NCBI RefSeq assembly: GCF_900103325.1
Contig: NZ_FMXM01000008.1
Location: forward strand, 208,191 to 272,190
From: Mesorhizobium qingshengii
Lineage (GTDB): Bacteria > Pseudomonadota > Alphaproteobacteria > Rhizobiales > Rhizobiaceae
DNA length: 64,000 nt
Reading direction: 5' to 3'
Below, one piece after another: positions 1-8,425 of the stretch; position 1 is the first letter of the stretch; every line of letters begins with the position of its first letter. The position numbers were made by a program, and so were the translations under genes. The notes under the pieces are model-generated. The model saw only the letters and a list, made by a program, of their open reading frames with translations, ran no database searches and was not told the DNA's origin.

Positions 1-506
1 CCTTCTTCATCCGACTCCACATCGTCGGCACCGGCTTCGATCGCCGCGTCCATCACCTTGTCGGCGCTGCCGGCCGATGCCGGATAATAGATCTCGCCGG
101 CACGGTCCCACATGAACGACACCGAACCGGTTTCGCCGAGCGCGCCGCCGGCCTTGGTGAAGGCGGCGCGGACGTTCGACGCCGAGCGGTTGCGGTTGTC
201 GGTCAAAGCTTCGACGATGACGGCGACGCCACCCGGACCGTAGCCCTCGTAGCGCACGGCTTCGTAATTCTCGGCATCACCCATCGAGGCCTTGTTGATG
301 GCGCGCTGGATGTTGTCCTTCGGCATCGACACCGCCTTGGCGTTCTGCACGGCAAGGCGCAGGCGCGGGTTCATCGATGGATCGGGCGTGCCGCTCTTGG
401 CGGCAACGGTGATTTCGCGCGCCAGCTTGGAAAACATTTTCGACCGCACCGCGTCCTGACGGCCCTTGCGGTGCATGATGTTCTTGAACTGTGAATGGCC
501 AGCCAT
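1..506 (-). CDS. yebC: YebC/PmpR family DNA-binding regulatory protein, C-terminus cut by window edge
   Basis: The first 168 residues are visible; the end of the gene lies before base 1. The start at 506 gives the family N-terminus [15 protein letters not shown], followed by the conserved GYGPGG and the N-R-N region near residue 100. Members of this family are about 250 residues long, are cytosolic, and act as transcriptional regulators or, as shown for some, in relieving ribosome stalling. The gene is on the same strand as the YmdB-type phosphoesterase and 5-formyl-THF cyclo-ligase further on, but is separated from them by the ArsR/SRPBCC group. Identity is secure; the exact role in this organism is not shown by the sequence. 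Confidence 0.95.
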   Translation of the reverse strand, partial: MAGHSQFKNIMHRKGRQDAVRSKMFSKLAREITVAAKSGTPDPSMNPRLRLAVQNAKAVSMPKDNIQRAINKASMGDAENYEAVRYEGYGPGGVAVIVEALTDNRNRSASNVRAAFTKAGGALGETGSVSFMWDRAGEIYYPASAGSADKVMDAAIEAGADDVESDEE

Positions 507-717
507 GGCACCCCTGTCGTGTTCGGCTAGAGCATCCCGCAGCCAGGTAGATCACCTCGCCTTTTGCAAAATGCTCGAATTCAAATTTCAAAGCGTCCTT
601 GATGCGTCCCGAGGACGTATGGCGCTCTCTGTCGGAATGGCCGGCTTATAGATAAATCGGCTCAATTCGTCCAGCCGCACCGCGCACAGGGCGCATGACA
701 GGGGCTGCTCCAGTCGC

Positions 718-1041
718 TCACGCCTCCAGATCGGACTTCAGCCGGTCGATGATGCTGAGCGCATGGCCGGCATACTGACTGATCCAACGGTCGTGGATCC
801 GCTTGATCGGCAGCGCGTTGAGATGGTTCCAGCGCTCGCGCCCGTCGCGGCGCACGACAATCAGATCAGCCTCTTCCAGCACCTTGAGATGCAGCATGAC
901 GGTGCAGCGATCGATATCGGGGAAGGCGTCGCACAGCATGCCGGTGGTCTTCGCCGTGTCCTTCAGCTGATCCAGTATTTCGCGCCGGCGTGGGTGGGCC
1001 AGCGCCTTGAAAACATTGTCGTCTTGCGATCGGCTTGACAT
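718..1041 (-). CDS. ArsR-family winged-helix transcriptional regulator
   Basis: This 107-residue protein has the ArsR fold in outline: an early LAHPRRREIL helix (about residues 14-23), then the recognition helix around TVMLHLKVLEEADL (47-60) and a wing with VVRRDGRE. No CxC metal-binding motif is visible, so it is probably one of the non-metal ArsR proteins that accompany SRPBCC (AHSA1-like) genes. It is divergent from such a gene starting at 1093. A perfect 8-bp inverted repeat covers its own start codon, which points to autoregulation and control of the divergent operon. The ligand is unknown. Confidence 0.88.
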   Translation of the reverse strand: MSSRSQDDNVFKALAHPRRREILDQLKDTAKTTGMLCDAFPDIDRCTVMLHLKVLEEADLIVVRRDGRERWNHLNALPIKRIHDRWISQYAGHALSIIDRLKSDLEA

Positions 1042-1059
1042 GTTATATTTCTATAACAT
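1040..1059. promoter_or_regulatory. Candidate ArsR operator between the divergent genes
   Basis: Perfect inverted repeat: ATGTTATA (1040-1047), four bases, TATAACAT (1052-1059). It overlaps the ArsR start codon (1039-1041) and lies 33 bp before the divergent SRPBCC start. Position and symmetry fit a dimeric ArsR operator. Binding is inferred. Confidence 0.65.
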
Positions 1060-1092
1060 ATCGTTCGATGGAGCAAGGAAGGAGCTGTGGAT

Positions 1093-1575
1093 ATGTCACT
1101 CGGATTCAGGGTTTCCGGACGCATCGGCAGGCCGGTCGCCGAAGTCTTCGACGCCGTCGTCAACCCGAAGAAGCTCAGCGGCTATTTCACCACCATCGGC
1201 GGCGCCAGCGCGCCACTGGAGGTCGGCGCCGGAGTCGTCTGGTGGGGCAAAGTACCGGTCGAGGTCGACGAAGTGGTCAAGGACAGCCGCATCGTGCTGC
1301 GCTGGGATGCCACCGACGCCGACGGTAAGCCGGCCTACAAGACGCGCATCGAGATGAATTTCGAGCCGCTCGACGATGGCGGCACCTTCGTCACCATCGC
1401 CGAGAGCGGGTGGCAGGAAGGCGCGGCCGGGCTGAAGAAATCCTACCTCAACTGCGAAGGCTGGTCGCAGATGCTGGCCTGCATGAAGGCCTATGTCGAA
1501 TACGGTATCAATTTGCGCGACGGCTATTACCGCAGCGAGATGAAGGGCGAACCCGCCAACGAGACCAACATCTGA
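1093..1575 (+). CDS. SRPBCC (AHSA1-like) domain protein
   Basis: 160 residues with the START/Bet v1-like pattern of AHSA1-type proteins: an N-terminal strand and helix (IGRPVAEVFDAVVNPKKLSGYFTT), central strands with VWWGKVPVEVDEVV, and a long C-terminal helix (GWSQMLACMKAYVEYGINL). I chose the ATG at 1093 because GGAG at 1081-1084 is 8 bp upstream; an alternative GTG at 1087 would be only 2 bp from it. The family has a hydrophobic pocket and often follows an ArsR gene, as here. Ligand and reaction are unknown. A VOC gene follows 17 bp downstream, probably in one operon with the second SRPBCC gene at 2066. Confidence 0.85.
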   Translation: MSLGFRVSGRIGRPVAEVFDAVVNPKKLSGYFTTIGGASAPLEVGAGVVWWGKVPVEVDEVVKDSRIVLRWDATDADGKPAYKTRIEMNFEPLDDGGTFVTIAESGWQEGAAGLKKSYLNCEGWSQMLACMKAYVEYGINLRDGYYRSEMKGEPANETNI

Positions 1576-1592
1576 GTGACGGAGGTAAAGCG

Positions 1593-1985
1593 ATGAAGAA
1601 AGTGACGCCATTCCTGATGTTCGAGGGCAAGGCCGAGGAGGCAATGACCCTCTATTGCGAGACCATTCCCGACAGCAGCGTCCTTGACGTCACGCGTTAC
1701 GGCCCCGGCGAAGACGGCCCGCAAGGAACGGTCAAGCTGGCGCGTGTCTCCATCGCTGGCCTGGAAGTCATGGTCTACAACAGCCCCGTACACCATGCCT
1801 TCACGTTCACGCCGTCGGTCTCGTTGTATGTGGACTGTTCCTCCGAAGAGGAGCTGAACCGCATTGTCGAGACGCTGGCAAAGGATGGCGGGTTCCTGAT
1901 GCCGCCCGACAACTACGGCTTCAGCCGCCGTTTTGCATGGCTCAACGACAAGTTCGGCGTCTCCTGGCAGGTCAACCTGGCATAG
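1593..1985 (+). CDS. VOC-superfamily (PhnB-like glyoxalase fold) protein
   Basis: 130 residues starting MKKVTPFLMFEGKAEEAM, the usual start of PhnB-like (3-demethylubiquinone-9 3-methyltransferase-annotated) VOC proteins. The two beta-alpha-beta-beta-beta repeats end in YGFSRRFAWLNDKFGVSWQVN, which carries the family's W-DKFGV-WQ signature. The metal ligands typical of true glyoxalases are not obvious, so no enzyme activity is assigned. It has a good GGAGG ribosome-binding site and lies 17 bp after the first SRPBCC gene, with a second SRPBCC gene 80 bp later. The ArsR-SRPBCC-VOC arrangement is common in alphaproteobacteria. Confidence 0.85.
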   Translation: MKKVTPFLMFEGKAEEAMTLYCETIPDSSVLDVTRYGPGEDGPQGTVKLARVSIAGLEVMVYNSPVHHAFTFTPSVSLYVDCSSEEELNRIVETLAKDGGFLMPPDNYGFSRRFAWLNDKFGVSWQVNLA

Positions 1986-2065
1986 CGAGCTGGACAGCAG
2001 GAGGCCGGTAAGCACGGGGGCTGACCGCCGGACAAACCAGGGACTGTCTATCGAAGGAAGTTGCC

Positions 2066-2533
2066 ATGGAAATCCACGAAACGCCGACCGCCGAAGCCGG
2101 CATGCTGATCCGGCGGCCTGTCGCCGACGTGTTCGAGGCCATCGTCGATCCGGCCGTCACCACGAAATTCTGGTTCACCCACGGCAGCGGCCGGCTGGAT
2201 AGCGGCAAGGACGTTCGGTGGGAATGGCGCATGTACGACGTCTCGACGACGGTCGTTGTCAGCGACATCGTCGCGAACGAAAAGATCGTCATGCAATGGA
2301 GCGATCCGCCGACCACCGTGGTCTGGACCTTCACCAAAATGCCAGGCGAAGCGACCTTTCTCGAGGTTCGCAACTTCGGCTTCGCCGGCAATGGCGACGA
2401 GCAGGTGAAAGAGGCCATCGGTTCAACCGGTGGCTTCTCGCTCGTGCTGGCCGGCGCCAAGGCCTGGCTGGAGCAGGGTCTGACGCTGGGCCTGATCGGC
2501 GACCGCCACCCGAAGGGTGTGCCGGGGCATTAG
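2066..2533 (+). CDS. SRPBCC (AHSA1-like) domain protein, second copy
   Basis: 155 residues with the same fold as the protein at 1093 but clearly diverged from it: AGMLIRRPVADVFEAIVDPAVTTKFW at the start, VWTFTKMPGEATFLEVRNFGF in the sheet, and a C-terminal helix (GFSLVLAGAKAWLEQGL). GAAGGAAG lies just upstream of the ATG. The gene is probably cotranscribed with the upstream SRPBCC and VOC genes and controlled by the divergent ArsR. The small-molecule ligand is unknown. It converges on the TerC gene, 21 bp away, with no strong terminator between them. Confidence 0.85.
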   Translation: MEIHETPTAEAGMLIRRPVADVFEAIVDPAVTTKFWFTHGSGRLDSGKDVRWEWRMYDVSTTVVVSDIVANEKIVMQWSDPPTTVVWTFTKMPGEATFLEVRNFGFAGNGDEQVKEAIGSTGGFSLVLAGAKAWLEQGLTLGLIGDRHPKGVPGH

Positions 2534-2554
2534 GTTTGCCCTGGCGGACCAGCC

Positions 2555-3322
2555 TCAATGTCCGTCGCCGGACTTCGCCTTCCTGCGCTGTCGCGCCAGC
2601 ATGTTGAGCCCCTCGACCAGCGCCGAGAAACCCATGGCCGCGTATATGTAGCCCTTGGGCACGTGATAGCCCATGCCGTCGGCGATCAGCGTCATGCCGA
2701 TCATCAAAAGGAAGCCCAGCGCCAGCATGACGATGCTCGGATTCCTGGCAATGAAGTCCGCCAGCGGCCCCGCCGCCAGCATCATCACGCTGACCGCGAC
2801 GATCACCGCGATATACATGATGGCGATCTCGTCGGTCATGCCGACGGCGGTGATGATCGAATCGATCGAGAAGACGAGGTCGAGCAACAGGATCTGAAAG
2901 ATCGCGCCGGCAAGGCTGATCTGCAGCGTCTCGCCCAGCATCGTGTCCTTGTGGTCGTCGGGATCGACCGTGTGATGGATTTCCTTGGTCGCCTTCCAGA
3001 CCAGGAACAGGCCGCCGGCGATCAGGATCAGGTCGCGCCAGGAAAAACCGTGGCCGAACGCAGTGAATACCGGCATCGTCAGTTGGACGATGACCGAGAT
3101 GGTGGCGAGCAGCACCAGCCGCATGATCAGCGCCGCCGAGATGCCGAGCCGGCGGGCTCGGGCGCGTTGCGCCTCCGGCAATTTGTTGGTCAGGATCGAG
3201 ATGAAGATCAGATTGTCGATGCCGAGCACGATCTCCAGCACCACCAGCGTCAGCAGCGCGACCCAGGCCGTCGGGTCGGAAACGAATTGAAAATGCGGCG
3301 CGAAAAATCCGATAAGCTGCAT
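2555..3322 (-). CDS. TerC-family integral membrane protein
   Basis: 255 residues with about seven hydrophobic segments. The hallmark acidic TerC motifs are present: [15 protein letters not shown] (about residues 27-41) and [15 protein letters not shown] (about 145-159), where acidic residues lie inside membrane helices. The family includes tellurite-resistance TerC and Mn2+ exporters (Alx/MeeF, YkoY types), so metal-ion export is a reasonable inference. No tellurite (ter) genes are adjacent. The yybP-ykoY manganese riboswitch that precedes some members was looked for upstream and not recognised. Confidence 0.9.
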   Translation of the reverse strand: MQLIGFFAPHFQFVSDPTAWVALLTLVVLEIVLGIDNLIFISILTNKLPEAQRARARRLGISAALIMRLVLLATISVIVQLTMPVFTAFGHGFSWRDLILIAGGLFLVWKATKEIHHTVDPDDHKDTMLGETLQISLAGAIFQILLLDLVFSIDSIITAVGMTDEIAIMYIAVIVAVSVMMLAAGPLADFIARNPSIVMLALGFLLMIGMTLIADGMGYHVPKGYIYAAMGFSALVEGLNMLARQRRKAKSGDGH

Positions 3323-3399
3323 GGAGGTCGTTGTCCCCTCTTGTAACGATCTAGAGCAGTGTCGCCGGCAGTTAGGTACTGCACACGCCTATATCAATG

Positions 3400-4224
3400 T
3401 CACGACCAGAAGGACGGCGCGGTTTCCTCCAGCCGCGGGCCGCGACGAAACGGCGCGATCTTCTCGGCCAGCCCGGTGCGGTCGGAAATATCGACGCCGA
3501 CGCCGCACAATGTCGCCGGTCCAGTCGCTGCCTCGAAACGCCCTTTCGGCACCTTCGACAGGAATCGGTTGAGCGGTTCCTCCTTGTCCATGCCAAGCGA
3601 TGAATCGTAATCGCCGCACATGCCGGCGTCGGAGATGTAGCCGGTACCGCCGTTGAGGATCTGATGATCGCCGGTCGGCTGGTGCGTGTGGGTGCCGACG
3701 ACGAGACTGGCGCGGCCATCGACGAAATGCGCGAAGCACATCTTTTCAGACGTTGCCTCGGCGTGGAAGTCGATGACCACGGCATCCGCCTGCTCGCCGA
3801 GCGGACAGGCGGCAAGCTCGCGCTCTCCGGCCTGGAATGGATCGTCGAGCTCGGGATGCATGAAGACCCTGCCCATGATGTTGGCGACCAGCACGCGCGC
3901 GCCGCTCCTGGCGATGTAGACGCCGGAGCCGCGCCCGGGCGTGCCCTTGGGAAAATTGGACGGCCGCAGGAACCGCTCTTCGCGCGGCGCAAAGGCGAGC
4001 GCATCGCGCTGGTCCCAGACGTGGTTGCCGGTGGTGACGACATCGGCGCCGGCCGCGATCGTCTCGCGAAAGATCTCTTCGGTGATGCCGAAGCCACCGG
4101 CGGCATTCTCGCCGTTGACGATGACGAAATCGAGCCTGAAGTCCGAAATCAGTCCAGGCAATTGTTCCCACACCGCCGTGCGGCCCGTTTTTCCCACCAT
4201 GTCACCGAGGAAGAGAAGTCTCAT
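3400..4224 (-). CDS. YmdB/TIGR00282-type metallophosphoesterase
   Basis: 274 residues. The start at 4224 gives the family N-terminus MRLLFLGDMVGKTGR with the metal-binding GD; a GTG four codons earlier is possible but adds nothing conserved. Other metal-ligand motifs follow: NGENAAGGFG, TTGNHVWDQ, and GTHTHQPTGD with paired histidines. This matches the YmdB family (about 260-275 residues), of which the Bacillus member hydrolyses 2',3'-cyclic nucleotides. It lies about 70 bp downstream of the 5-formyl-THF cyclo-ligase gene on the same strand, a conserved rhizobial order. The physiological substrate is not established here. Confidence 0.9.
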   Translation of the reverse strand: MRLLFLGDMVGKTGRTAVWEQLPGLISDFRLDFVIVNGENAAGGFGITEEIFRETIAAGADVVTTGNHVWDQRDALAFAPREERFLRPSNFPKGTPGRGSGVYIARSGARVLVANIMGRVFMHPELDDPFQAGERELAACPLGEQADAVVIDFHAEATSEKMCFAHFVDGRASLVVGTHTHQPTGDHQILNGGTGYISDAGMCGDYDSSLGMDKEEPLNRFLSKVPKGRFEAATGPATLCGVGVDISDRTGLAEKIAPFRRGPRLEETAPSFWS

Positions 4225-4295
4225 ATGATCCCGCACCGAAGGTCAACGAAGCAAAAGCTGCATGACGTCTGCGAAAAGATCATGCGTCCATTTAT

Positions 4296-4883
4296 CTACA
4301 ATTTTGGCGCGAAGCGGCGCAACCCGCTCTCTGTGAGTATTTCCGTGATGATGACGTCGTGGTCCTCATCCGGCACCAGCGCCACTTCCTGGCAGTCGAA
4401 GGCGATGCCGATCAATCGCGGTGGTTTTCCCTTGTCGACCAGCTTGGCGATCGCACGGTCATAATAGCCGGCGCCATAGCCGATGCGATGGCCGCGCGCG
4501 TCGAAGGCGGCGAGCGGCACCAGCATCACCGAGGGATCGAGCACCTCGGCTTCTTCGTGCGGGCCGACCGTGCCGAAGCCCATCTCGACCATCGGCGCAC
4601 CACGCACCAGTTCGCGAAAGACGATGGTGGTCTTGTCGAGGATGGCAGGCAGGCAAAGCCTCGCCCCCTTCTCGCGCAAGGCGAACATCAGTGGCCGAAC
4701 GTCCACTTCCGACCGCATCGGCCAAAAGCCGGAGACGATCTGGCCCGGCTCGACGCCGAGGTGGTCGCGCGCCGTCTCGGCCATTTCAAGCGCGATCTCC
4801 ACCCGCCACAACGCATCAAGGGCGTCACGGCGCCCGAGTGCCTCACGACGCAGCTGCTTTTTCAATTCTTTGGGAGAGGTCAT
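4296..4883 (-). CDS. 5-formyltetrahydrofolate cyclo-ligase
   Basis: 195 residues starting MTSPKELKKQLRREAL. The C-terminal IGYGAGYYDRAIAKL contains the GxGxGYYD nucleotide-binding motif of the MTHFS/YgfA family, and FWPMRSEVDVRPL fits the folate side. The enzyme uses ATP to convert 5-formyl-THF to 5,10-methenyl-THF in the cytosolic one-carbon pool. An in-frame ORF reaches further upstream, but the ATG at 4883 matches the family's usual length. The gene follows the 6S RNA candidate by about 95 bp on the same strand, the same arrangement as ssrS-ygfA in other proteobacteria. Confidence 0.93.
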   Translation of the reverse strand: MTSPKELKKQLRREALGRRDALDALWRVEIALEMAETARDHLGVEPGQIVSGFWPMRSEVDVRPLMFALREKGARLCLPAILDKTTIVFRELVRGAPMVEMGFGTVGPHEEAEVLDPSVMLVPLAAFDARGHRIGYGAGYYDRAIAKLVDKGKPPRLIGIAFDCQEVALVPDEDHDVIITEILTESGLRRFAPKL

Positions 4884-4978
4884 GCGGCCAGGATAGAAAA
4901 GGGCAGATCTGGATGGAGTCTCGGGAGCGACGTTTTCCACCGCGTCATCCACCGAAATGCGTGGATGCCTCGAAATAA

Positions 4979-5136
4979 GTGACGATCCACACAACCGGTG
5001 GAGAGAGCGATCCCGGGTGCCTACAAAGTAGGTGGGCGCCGTGTGAGAAAACCCACGGGTCTTCCCAGGGACAGCTCCCTAAGGATCGTTAAGGCCCCGG
5101 GGAAAATGTTCTCCTGCCGGGAAGCACAGACCGTCA
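4979..5136 (-). ncRNA. ssrS: Candidate 6S RNA
   Basis: On the minus strand a TATATT -10 element (5142-5147) precedes a probable start near 5136. The first bases, TGACGGTCT (about 5126-5134), pair with GGATCGTCA at the far end (4980-4988) as a closing stem. Further in, TCCCGG can pair with CCGGGA, leaving an opened centre. The result is a roughly 158-nt rod-shaped RNA with no coding potential, immediately upstream of the 5-formyl-THF cyclo-ligase gene. That location and shape are typical of 6S RNA, which binds the housekeeping sigma70-RNA polymerase. The boundaries are approximate and the fold was done by eye. Confidence 0.75.
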
Positions 5137-5281
5137 TCCTCAATATAGGCCGATGGCAACCCAAGCGCCAGAGAGATGGCGTTCTTTCAGTGCTGGTTCG
5201 CGCCATCGCCGCAGCCAACCTCACCCTTGCGCGGACCAGGCCACCTCCTTACGGTCGCCAGGAGTGAACCAGGGAGCGAAA

Positions 5282-6121
5282 ATGCGTTTCGAAGGCACGG
5301 CGGCCTATGTCGCCGACAAGGATCTGACGGTGGCGGTCAACGCGGCGATCGCGTTGGAGCGGCCCTTGCTGGTCAAGGGCGAGCCCGGAACCGGCAAGAC
5401 GGAACTTGCCAGGCAAGTGGCGGCGGCCCTTGGCCTCGATCTCATCGAATGGCACGTCAAGTCGACCACCAGGGCGCAGCAGGGTCTTTACGAGTATGAC
5501 GCCGTCTCGCGGCTGCGTGACAGCCAGCTCGGCGATATCAGGTTCAACGACATCAGGAATTACATCAAGCGCGGCAAATTGTGGGAGGCGTTCGCCGCCG
5601 GCAAGAAGATCGTGCTTCTGATCGACGAGATCGACAAGGCCGACATCGAGTTCCCCAACGACCTTTTGCAGGAACTCGATCGGATGGAGTTCTTCGTCTA
5701 CGAGACCGGCGAGACCATCCGCGCGGCCGTCCGGCCGATCGTCATCATCACCTCCAACAACGAGAAGGAGCTGCCGGACGCCTTCCTGCGCCGCTGCTTC
5801 TTCCACTACATCCGCTTTCCCGACGTCGACACGCTGCACAGGATCGTCGACGTGCACTATCCCGGCATCAAGCAGAGCCTGGTGCGCGCGGCGCTCACCC
5901 AGTTCTACGAAATTCGCGACGTGCCCGGCCTGAAGAAGAAGCCGTCGACCTCCGAAGCCCTCGACTGGATAAGGCTGCTGGTCGCCGACGACATCGCGCC
6001 GGAGGACCTGCGCGCCGATCCGAAGAACGCATTGCCGAAGCTGCATGGCGCGCTGCTGAAGAACGAGCAGGACGTGCATCTGTTCGAGCGGCTGGCCTTC
6101 ATGGCGCGAAGGCAGGGGTAG
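5282..6121 (+). CDS. MoxR-family AAA+ ATPase
   Basis: 279 residues. Walker A is GEPGTGKTE (about residues 37-45), Walker B is KIVLLIDEIDKAD (about 109-121), sensor 1 is VIITSNNEKELPDAF, and an arginine-finger region RRCFFHYIRFP follows. The family is a set of chaperone-like ATPases that usually work with a VWA-domain partner to insert metal cofactors or mature complexes. A matching VWA gene lies 0.5 kb downstream with a GNAT gene between, all on one strand, so this is a MoxR-VWA pair. The client protein is unknown. Confidence 0.93.
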   Translation: MRFEGTAAYVADKDLTVAVNAAIALERPLLVKGEPGTGKTELARQVAAALGLDLIEWHVKSTTRAQQGLYEYDAVSRLRDSQLGDIRFNDIRNYIKRGKLWEAFAAGKKIVLLIDEIDKADIEFPNDLLQELDRMEFFVYETGETIRAAVRPIVIITSNNEKELPDAFLRRCFFHYIRFPDVDTLHRIVDVHYPGIKQSLVRAALTQFYEIRDVPGLKKKPSTSEALDWIRLLVADDIAPEDLRADPKNALPKLHGALLKNEQDVHLFERLAFMARRQG

Positions 6122-6198
6122 CGCTTTTCCCTGCTGTGGACCGTTGCCGGCAGTCGAACAGGGAGGCAGCTTCGGCAAGAACCTCCGGAGGAAATGAA

Positions 6199-6645
6199 AT
6201 GACCGAGATCACCGTCCGCCCGCTTGCGCAGCCCGACCATGCCGACTGGCGCCGCCTGTGGACCGATTACCTTACCTTCTACGAAACCAAGCTGCCGGAA
6301 GAGGTCTACGCCGTCACCTGGAAGCGACTGTTCACGACGGGTGAGTTCGAGCCGAAAGGCTTCATCGCCACCCTCGACGGCAAGGCTGTCGGCCTCACCC
6401 ACTATCTCTACCATCGCTCCTGCTGGGCGGAGCAGAACAACTGCTATCTGCAGGACCTGTTCGCCGACCCCGACGTGCGCGGCAAGGGCATCGGTGCGGC
6501 CCTGATCGAGGCCGTGAAACAGGAAGCGGCAAAAACCGGCGTCAAGAACGTCTACTGGATGACGCACGAGACCAACGCGACGGCGCGCAAGCTCTACGAC
6601 CATGTCGCGCGGCGAACCGGCTTCATCGAGTATGATTTGCTGTAG
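6199..6645 (+). CDS. GNAT-family N-acetyltransferase
   Basis: 148 residues starting after a strong GGAGGAAATGAA leader. The acetyl-CoA-binding loop is visible as DVRGKGIGAALIEAV (about residues 92-106), preceded by LQDLFADP, and TNATARKLYDHVA forms the final helix. The protein is cytosolic and its acceptor substrate is unknown. It sits between the MoxR ATPase (77 bp upstream) and the VWA protein (7 bp downstream), so it is probably cotranscribed and might modify a component of that system, although this is only context. Confidence 0.9.
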   Translation: MTEITVRPLAQPDHADWRRLWTDYLTFYETKLPEEVYAVTWKRLFTTGEFEPKGFIATLDGKAVGLTHYLYHRSCWAEQNNCYLQDLFADPDVRGKGIGAALIEAVKQEAAKTGVKNVYWMTHETNATARKLYDHVARRTGFIEYDLL

Positions 6646-6652
6646 ATAGACC

Positions 6653-7843
6653 ATGTTCATCCCCTTCTTCCTCGAACTGAAGGCCGCACGTGTTCCCGTT
6701 TCGCTGCGGGAATATCTGTCGCTGTTGGAGGGACTGGAAGCCGGGCTGGTCGACTACGACGTCGAGGGTTTTTACTATTTGGCCCGCACCGCGCTGGTGA
6801 AGGACGAGCGCCACATCGATCGCTTCGACCAGGTGTTCGCGCATGTCTTCAAGGGCGTTGAGGCGCTGGGCGGGCCCGATGCCATCGACGTCGCGAACCT
6901 GCCGGAAGAGTGGCTGCGCCGCCTCGCCGAAAAGCACCTGACCGACGAGGAGAAAAAACTGGTCGAGGCGCTCGGCGGCTTCGAAAAGCTGATGGAGACG
7001 CTGAAGCAGCGGCTCGAGGAGCAGAAGGGCCGCCACCAGGGCGGCTCGAAATGGATCGGCACCGGCGGCACCTCGCCTTTCGGCGCCTATGGCTACAATC
7101 CCGAAGGTGTGCGCATCGGCCAGCATGAAAGCCGCAATCGCCGCGCTGTGAAGGTCTGGGACAAGCGCGAGTTCAGGAATTTCGACGACGCCGTCGAGCT
7201 TGGCACCCGCAACATCAAGATCGCGCTGAAACGCCTGCGCCGCTGGGTACGCGAAGGCGCCGAGGAAGAATTCGACCTGCCCGGCACCATCCATGCCACC
7301 GCCGAGCACGGCTACCTCGATGTGCGGACGCGGCCCGAACGGCGCAACGCCGTGAAACTCTTGATGTTCTTCGATGTCGGCGGCTCGATGGACGATCACA
7401 TCAAAAGCGTCGAGGAGCTGTTTTCGGCCGCCCGCGCCGAATTCCGCCAGCTCGAATATTTCTACTTCCACAACTGCCTCTACGAGGGCGTGTGGAAGGA
7501 CAATCGCCGCCGCCATGCCGAAGTGATTCCGACCTTCGACCTCATCCACAAATACGGCCCGGACTACAAGGTGATCGTCGTCGGCGACGCCTCGATGAGC
7601 CCTTACGAGATTGCCCACCCCGGCGGCTCGGTCGAGCACTGGAATCCCGAGGCTGGGGCCGTCTGGCTCGGCCGCCTGCTGCAGCAATGGCCGAACGCGG
7701 TGTGGCTCAACCCGGAAGACCAGAAGAACTGGGGCTTTACCCATTCCATCACTATCATCCGCGACATCTTCGGCGGCCGCATGTTCCCGCTGACGCTGGA
7801 CGGGCTGGAAGGCGCGACGAAGCAGCTGTCGAGGAAGCATTAG
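6653..7843 (+). CDS. VWA-domain (CoxE-like) protein, partner of the MoxR ATPase
   Basis: 396 residues. The N-terminal 200 are helical and charged (YLSLLEGLEAGLVDYD, LTDEEKKLVEAL), with a Gly-rich FGAYGYNPEG stretch. The VWA domain begins near residue 235 with LLMFFDVGGSMDDH. The MIDAS site reads D241-V-G-G-S245 instead of the usual DxSxS, so the first serine is replaced by glycine. CoxE-like proteins work with MoxR ATPases in metal-cofactor maturation. No signal peptide is visible. The gene lies 7 bp after the GNAT gene in the same operon. Confidence 0.9.
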   Translation: MFIPFFLELKAARVPVSLREYLSLLEGLEAGLVDYDVEGFYYLARTALVKDERHIDRFDQVFAHVFKGVEALGGPDAIDVANLPEEWLRRLAEKHLTDEEKKLVEALGGFEKLMETLKQRLEEQKGRHQGGSKWIGTGGTSPFGAYGYNPEGVRIGQHESRNRRAVKVWDKREFRNFDDAVELGTRNIKIALKRLRRWVREGAEEEFDLPGTIHATAEHGYLDVRTRPERRNAVKLLMFFDVGGSMDDHIKSVEELFSAARAEFRQLEYFYFHNCLYEGVWKDNRRRHAEVIPTFDLIHKYGPDYKVIVVGDASMSPYEIAHPGGSVEHWNPEAGAVWLGRLLQQWPNAVWLNPEDQKNWGFTHSITIIRDIFGGRMFPLTLDGLEGATKQLSRKH

Positions 7844-7941
7844 TCAGGGTGTCGATACTGGGCAGACGCGTAACAAATGCCTATCTTGGTGCGAATATCC
7901 GGTTGCAATCAACAACGAGCCGGCAAGGCTGAGGAGATCAA

Positions 7942-8346
7942 ATGGACACCCACACCTACCCCGTAACCCGCACCGACGCCGAATGGCGCGCCCGGCTGAC
8001 GCCGGAGCAATATGCGGTCATGCGCGGCCACGGCACCGAGCGGCCGGGAAGCTGCGCTTTGCTCTACGAGAAGCGCGCCGGCACTTTTTCCTGCGTCGGC
8101 TGCGATCAGCCGCTGTTCGAATCCAAGCTGAAGTTCGAGAGCGGCACCGGCTGGCCGAGCTTTAACGATCCGGTCCCCGGCTCGGTCGAAAACACCGTCG
8201 ACCGCAGCTACGGCATGGTGCGCACCGAATGCCACTGCGCCCGCTGCGGCAGCCATCTCGGCCACGTCTTCGAGGACGGCCCGCCGCCGACCGGCCTGCG
8301 CTATTGCATCAACGGCGTGGCTCTGAAATTCGAGCCGGCCGCCTGA
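7942..8346 (+). CDS. msrB: Peptide-methionine (R)-S-oxide reductase
   Basis: 134 residues, full length for MsrB. Four zinc ligands form two CxxC pairs, C51/C54 and C99/C102. The catalytic cysteine is C122 in RYCINGVAL, and [11 protein letters not shown] is the family core. A recycling cysteine equivalent is not obvious apart from C97. The enzyme reduces methionine-R-sulfoxide in oxidised proteins using thioredoxin and appears cytosolic because it has no signal peptide. GAGGAG lies upstream of the ATG, and a strong terminator follows 30 bp after the stop, so it is probably the last gene of its transcript. Confidence 0.96.
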   Translation: MDTHTYPVTRTDAEWRARLTPEQYAVMRGHGTERPGSCALLYEKRAGTFSCVGCDQPLFESKLKFESGTGWPSFNDPVPGSVENTVDRSYGMVRTECHCARCGSHLGHVFEDGPPPTGLRYCINGVALKFEPAA

Positions 8347-8375
8347 GCGGCAGGCCCGATTGGCAGGTTTTTGGG

Positions 8376-8398
8376 AAGGCGGCTTCGGCCGCCTTTTT
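8376..8398 (+). terminator. Rho-independent terminator of msrB
   Basis: Stem GGCGGC (8378-8383), TTCG tetraloop, GCCGCC (8388-8393), then five T. The A-A before the stem extends the pairing into the T run. It follows msrB by 30 bp. Confidence 0.92.
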
Positions 8399-8425
8399 CA
8401 TTGGCTGAACAATCGAGAGCCCTGG

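Noticed and set aside
3323..3399. Manganese (yybP-ykoY) riboswitch upstream of TerC
   Set aside because: The short upstream stretch lacks the paired-loop consensus and is too small for the motif.
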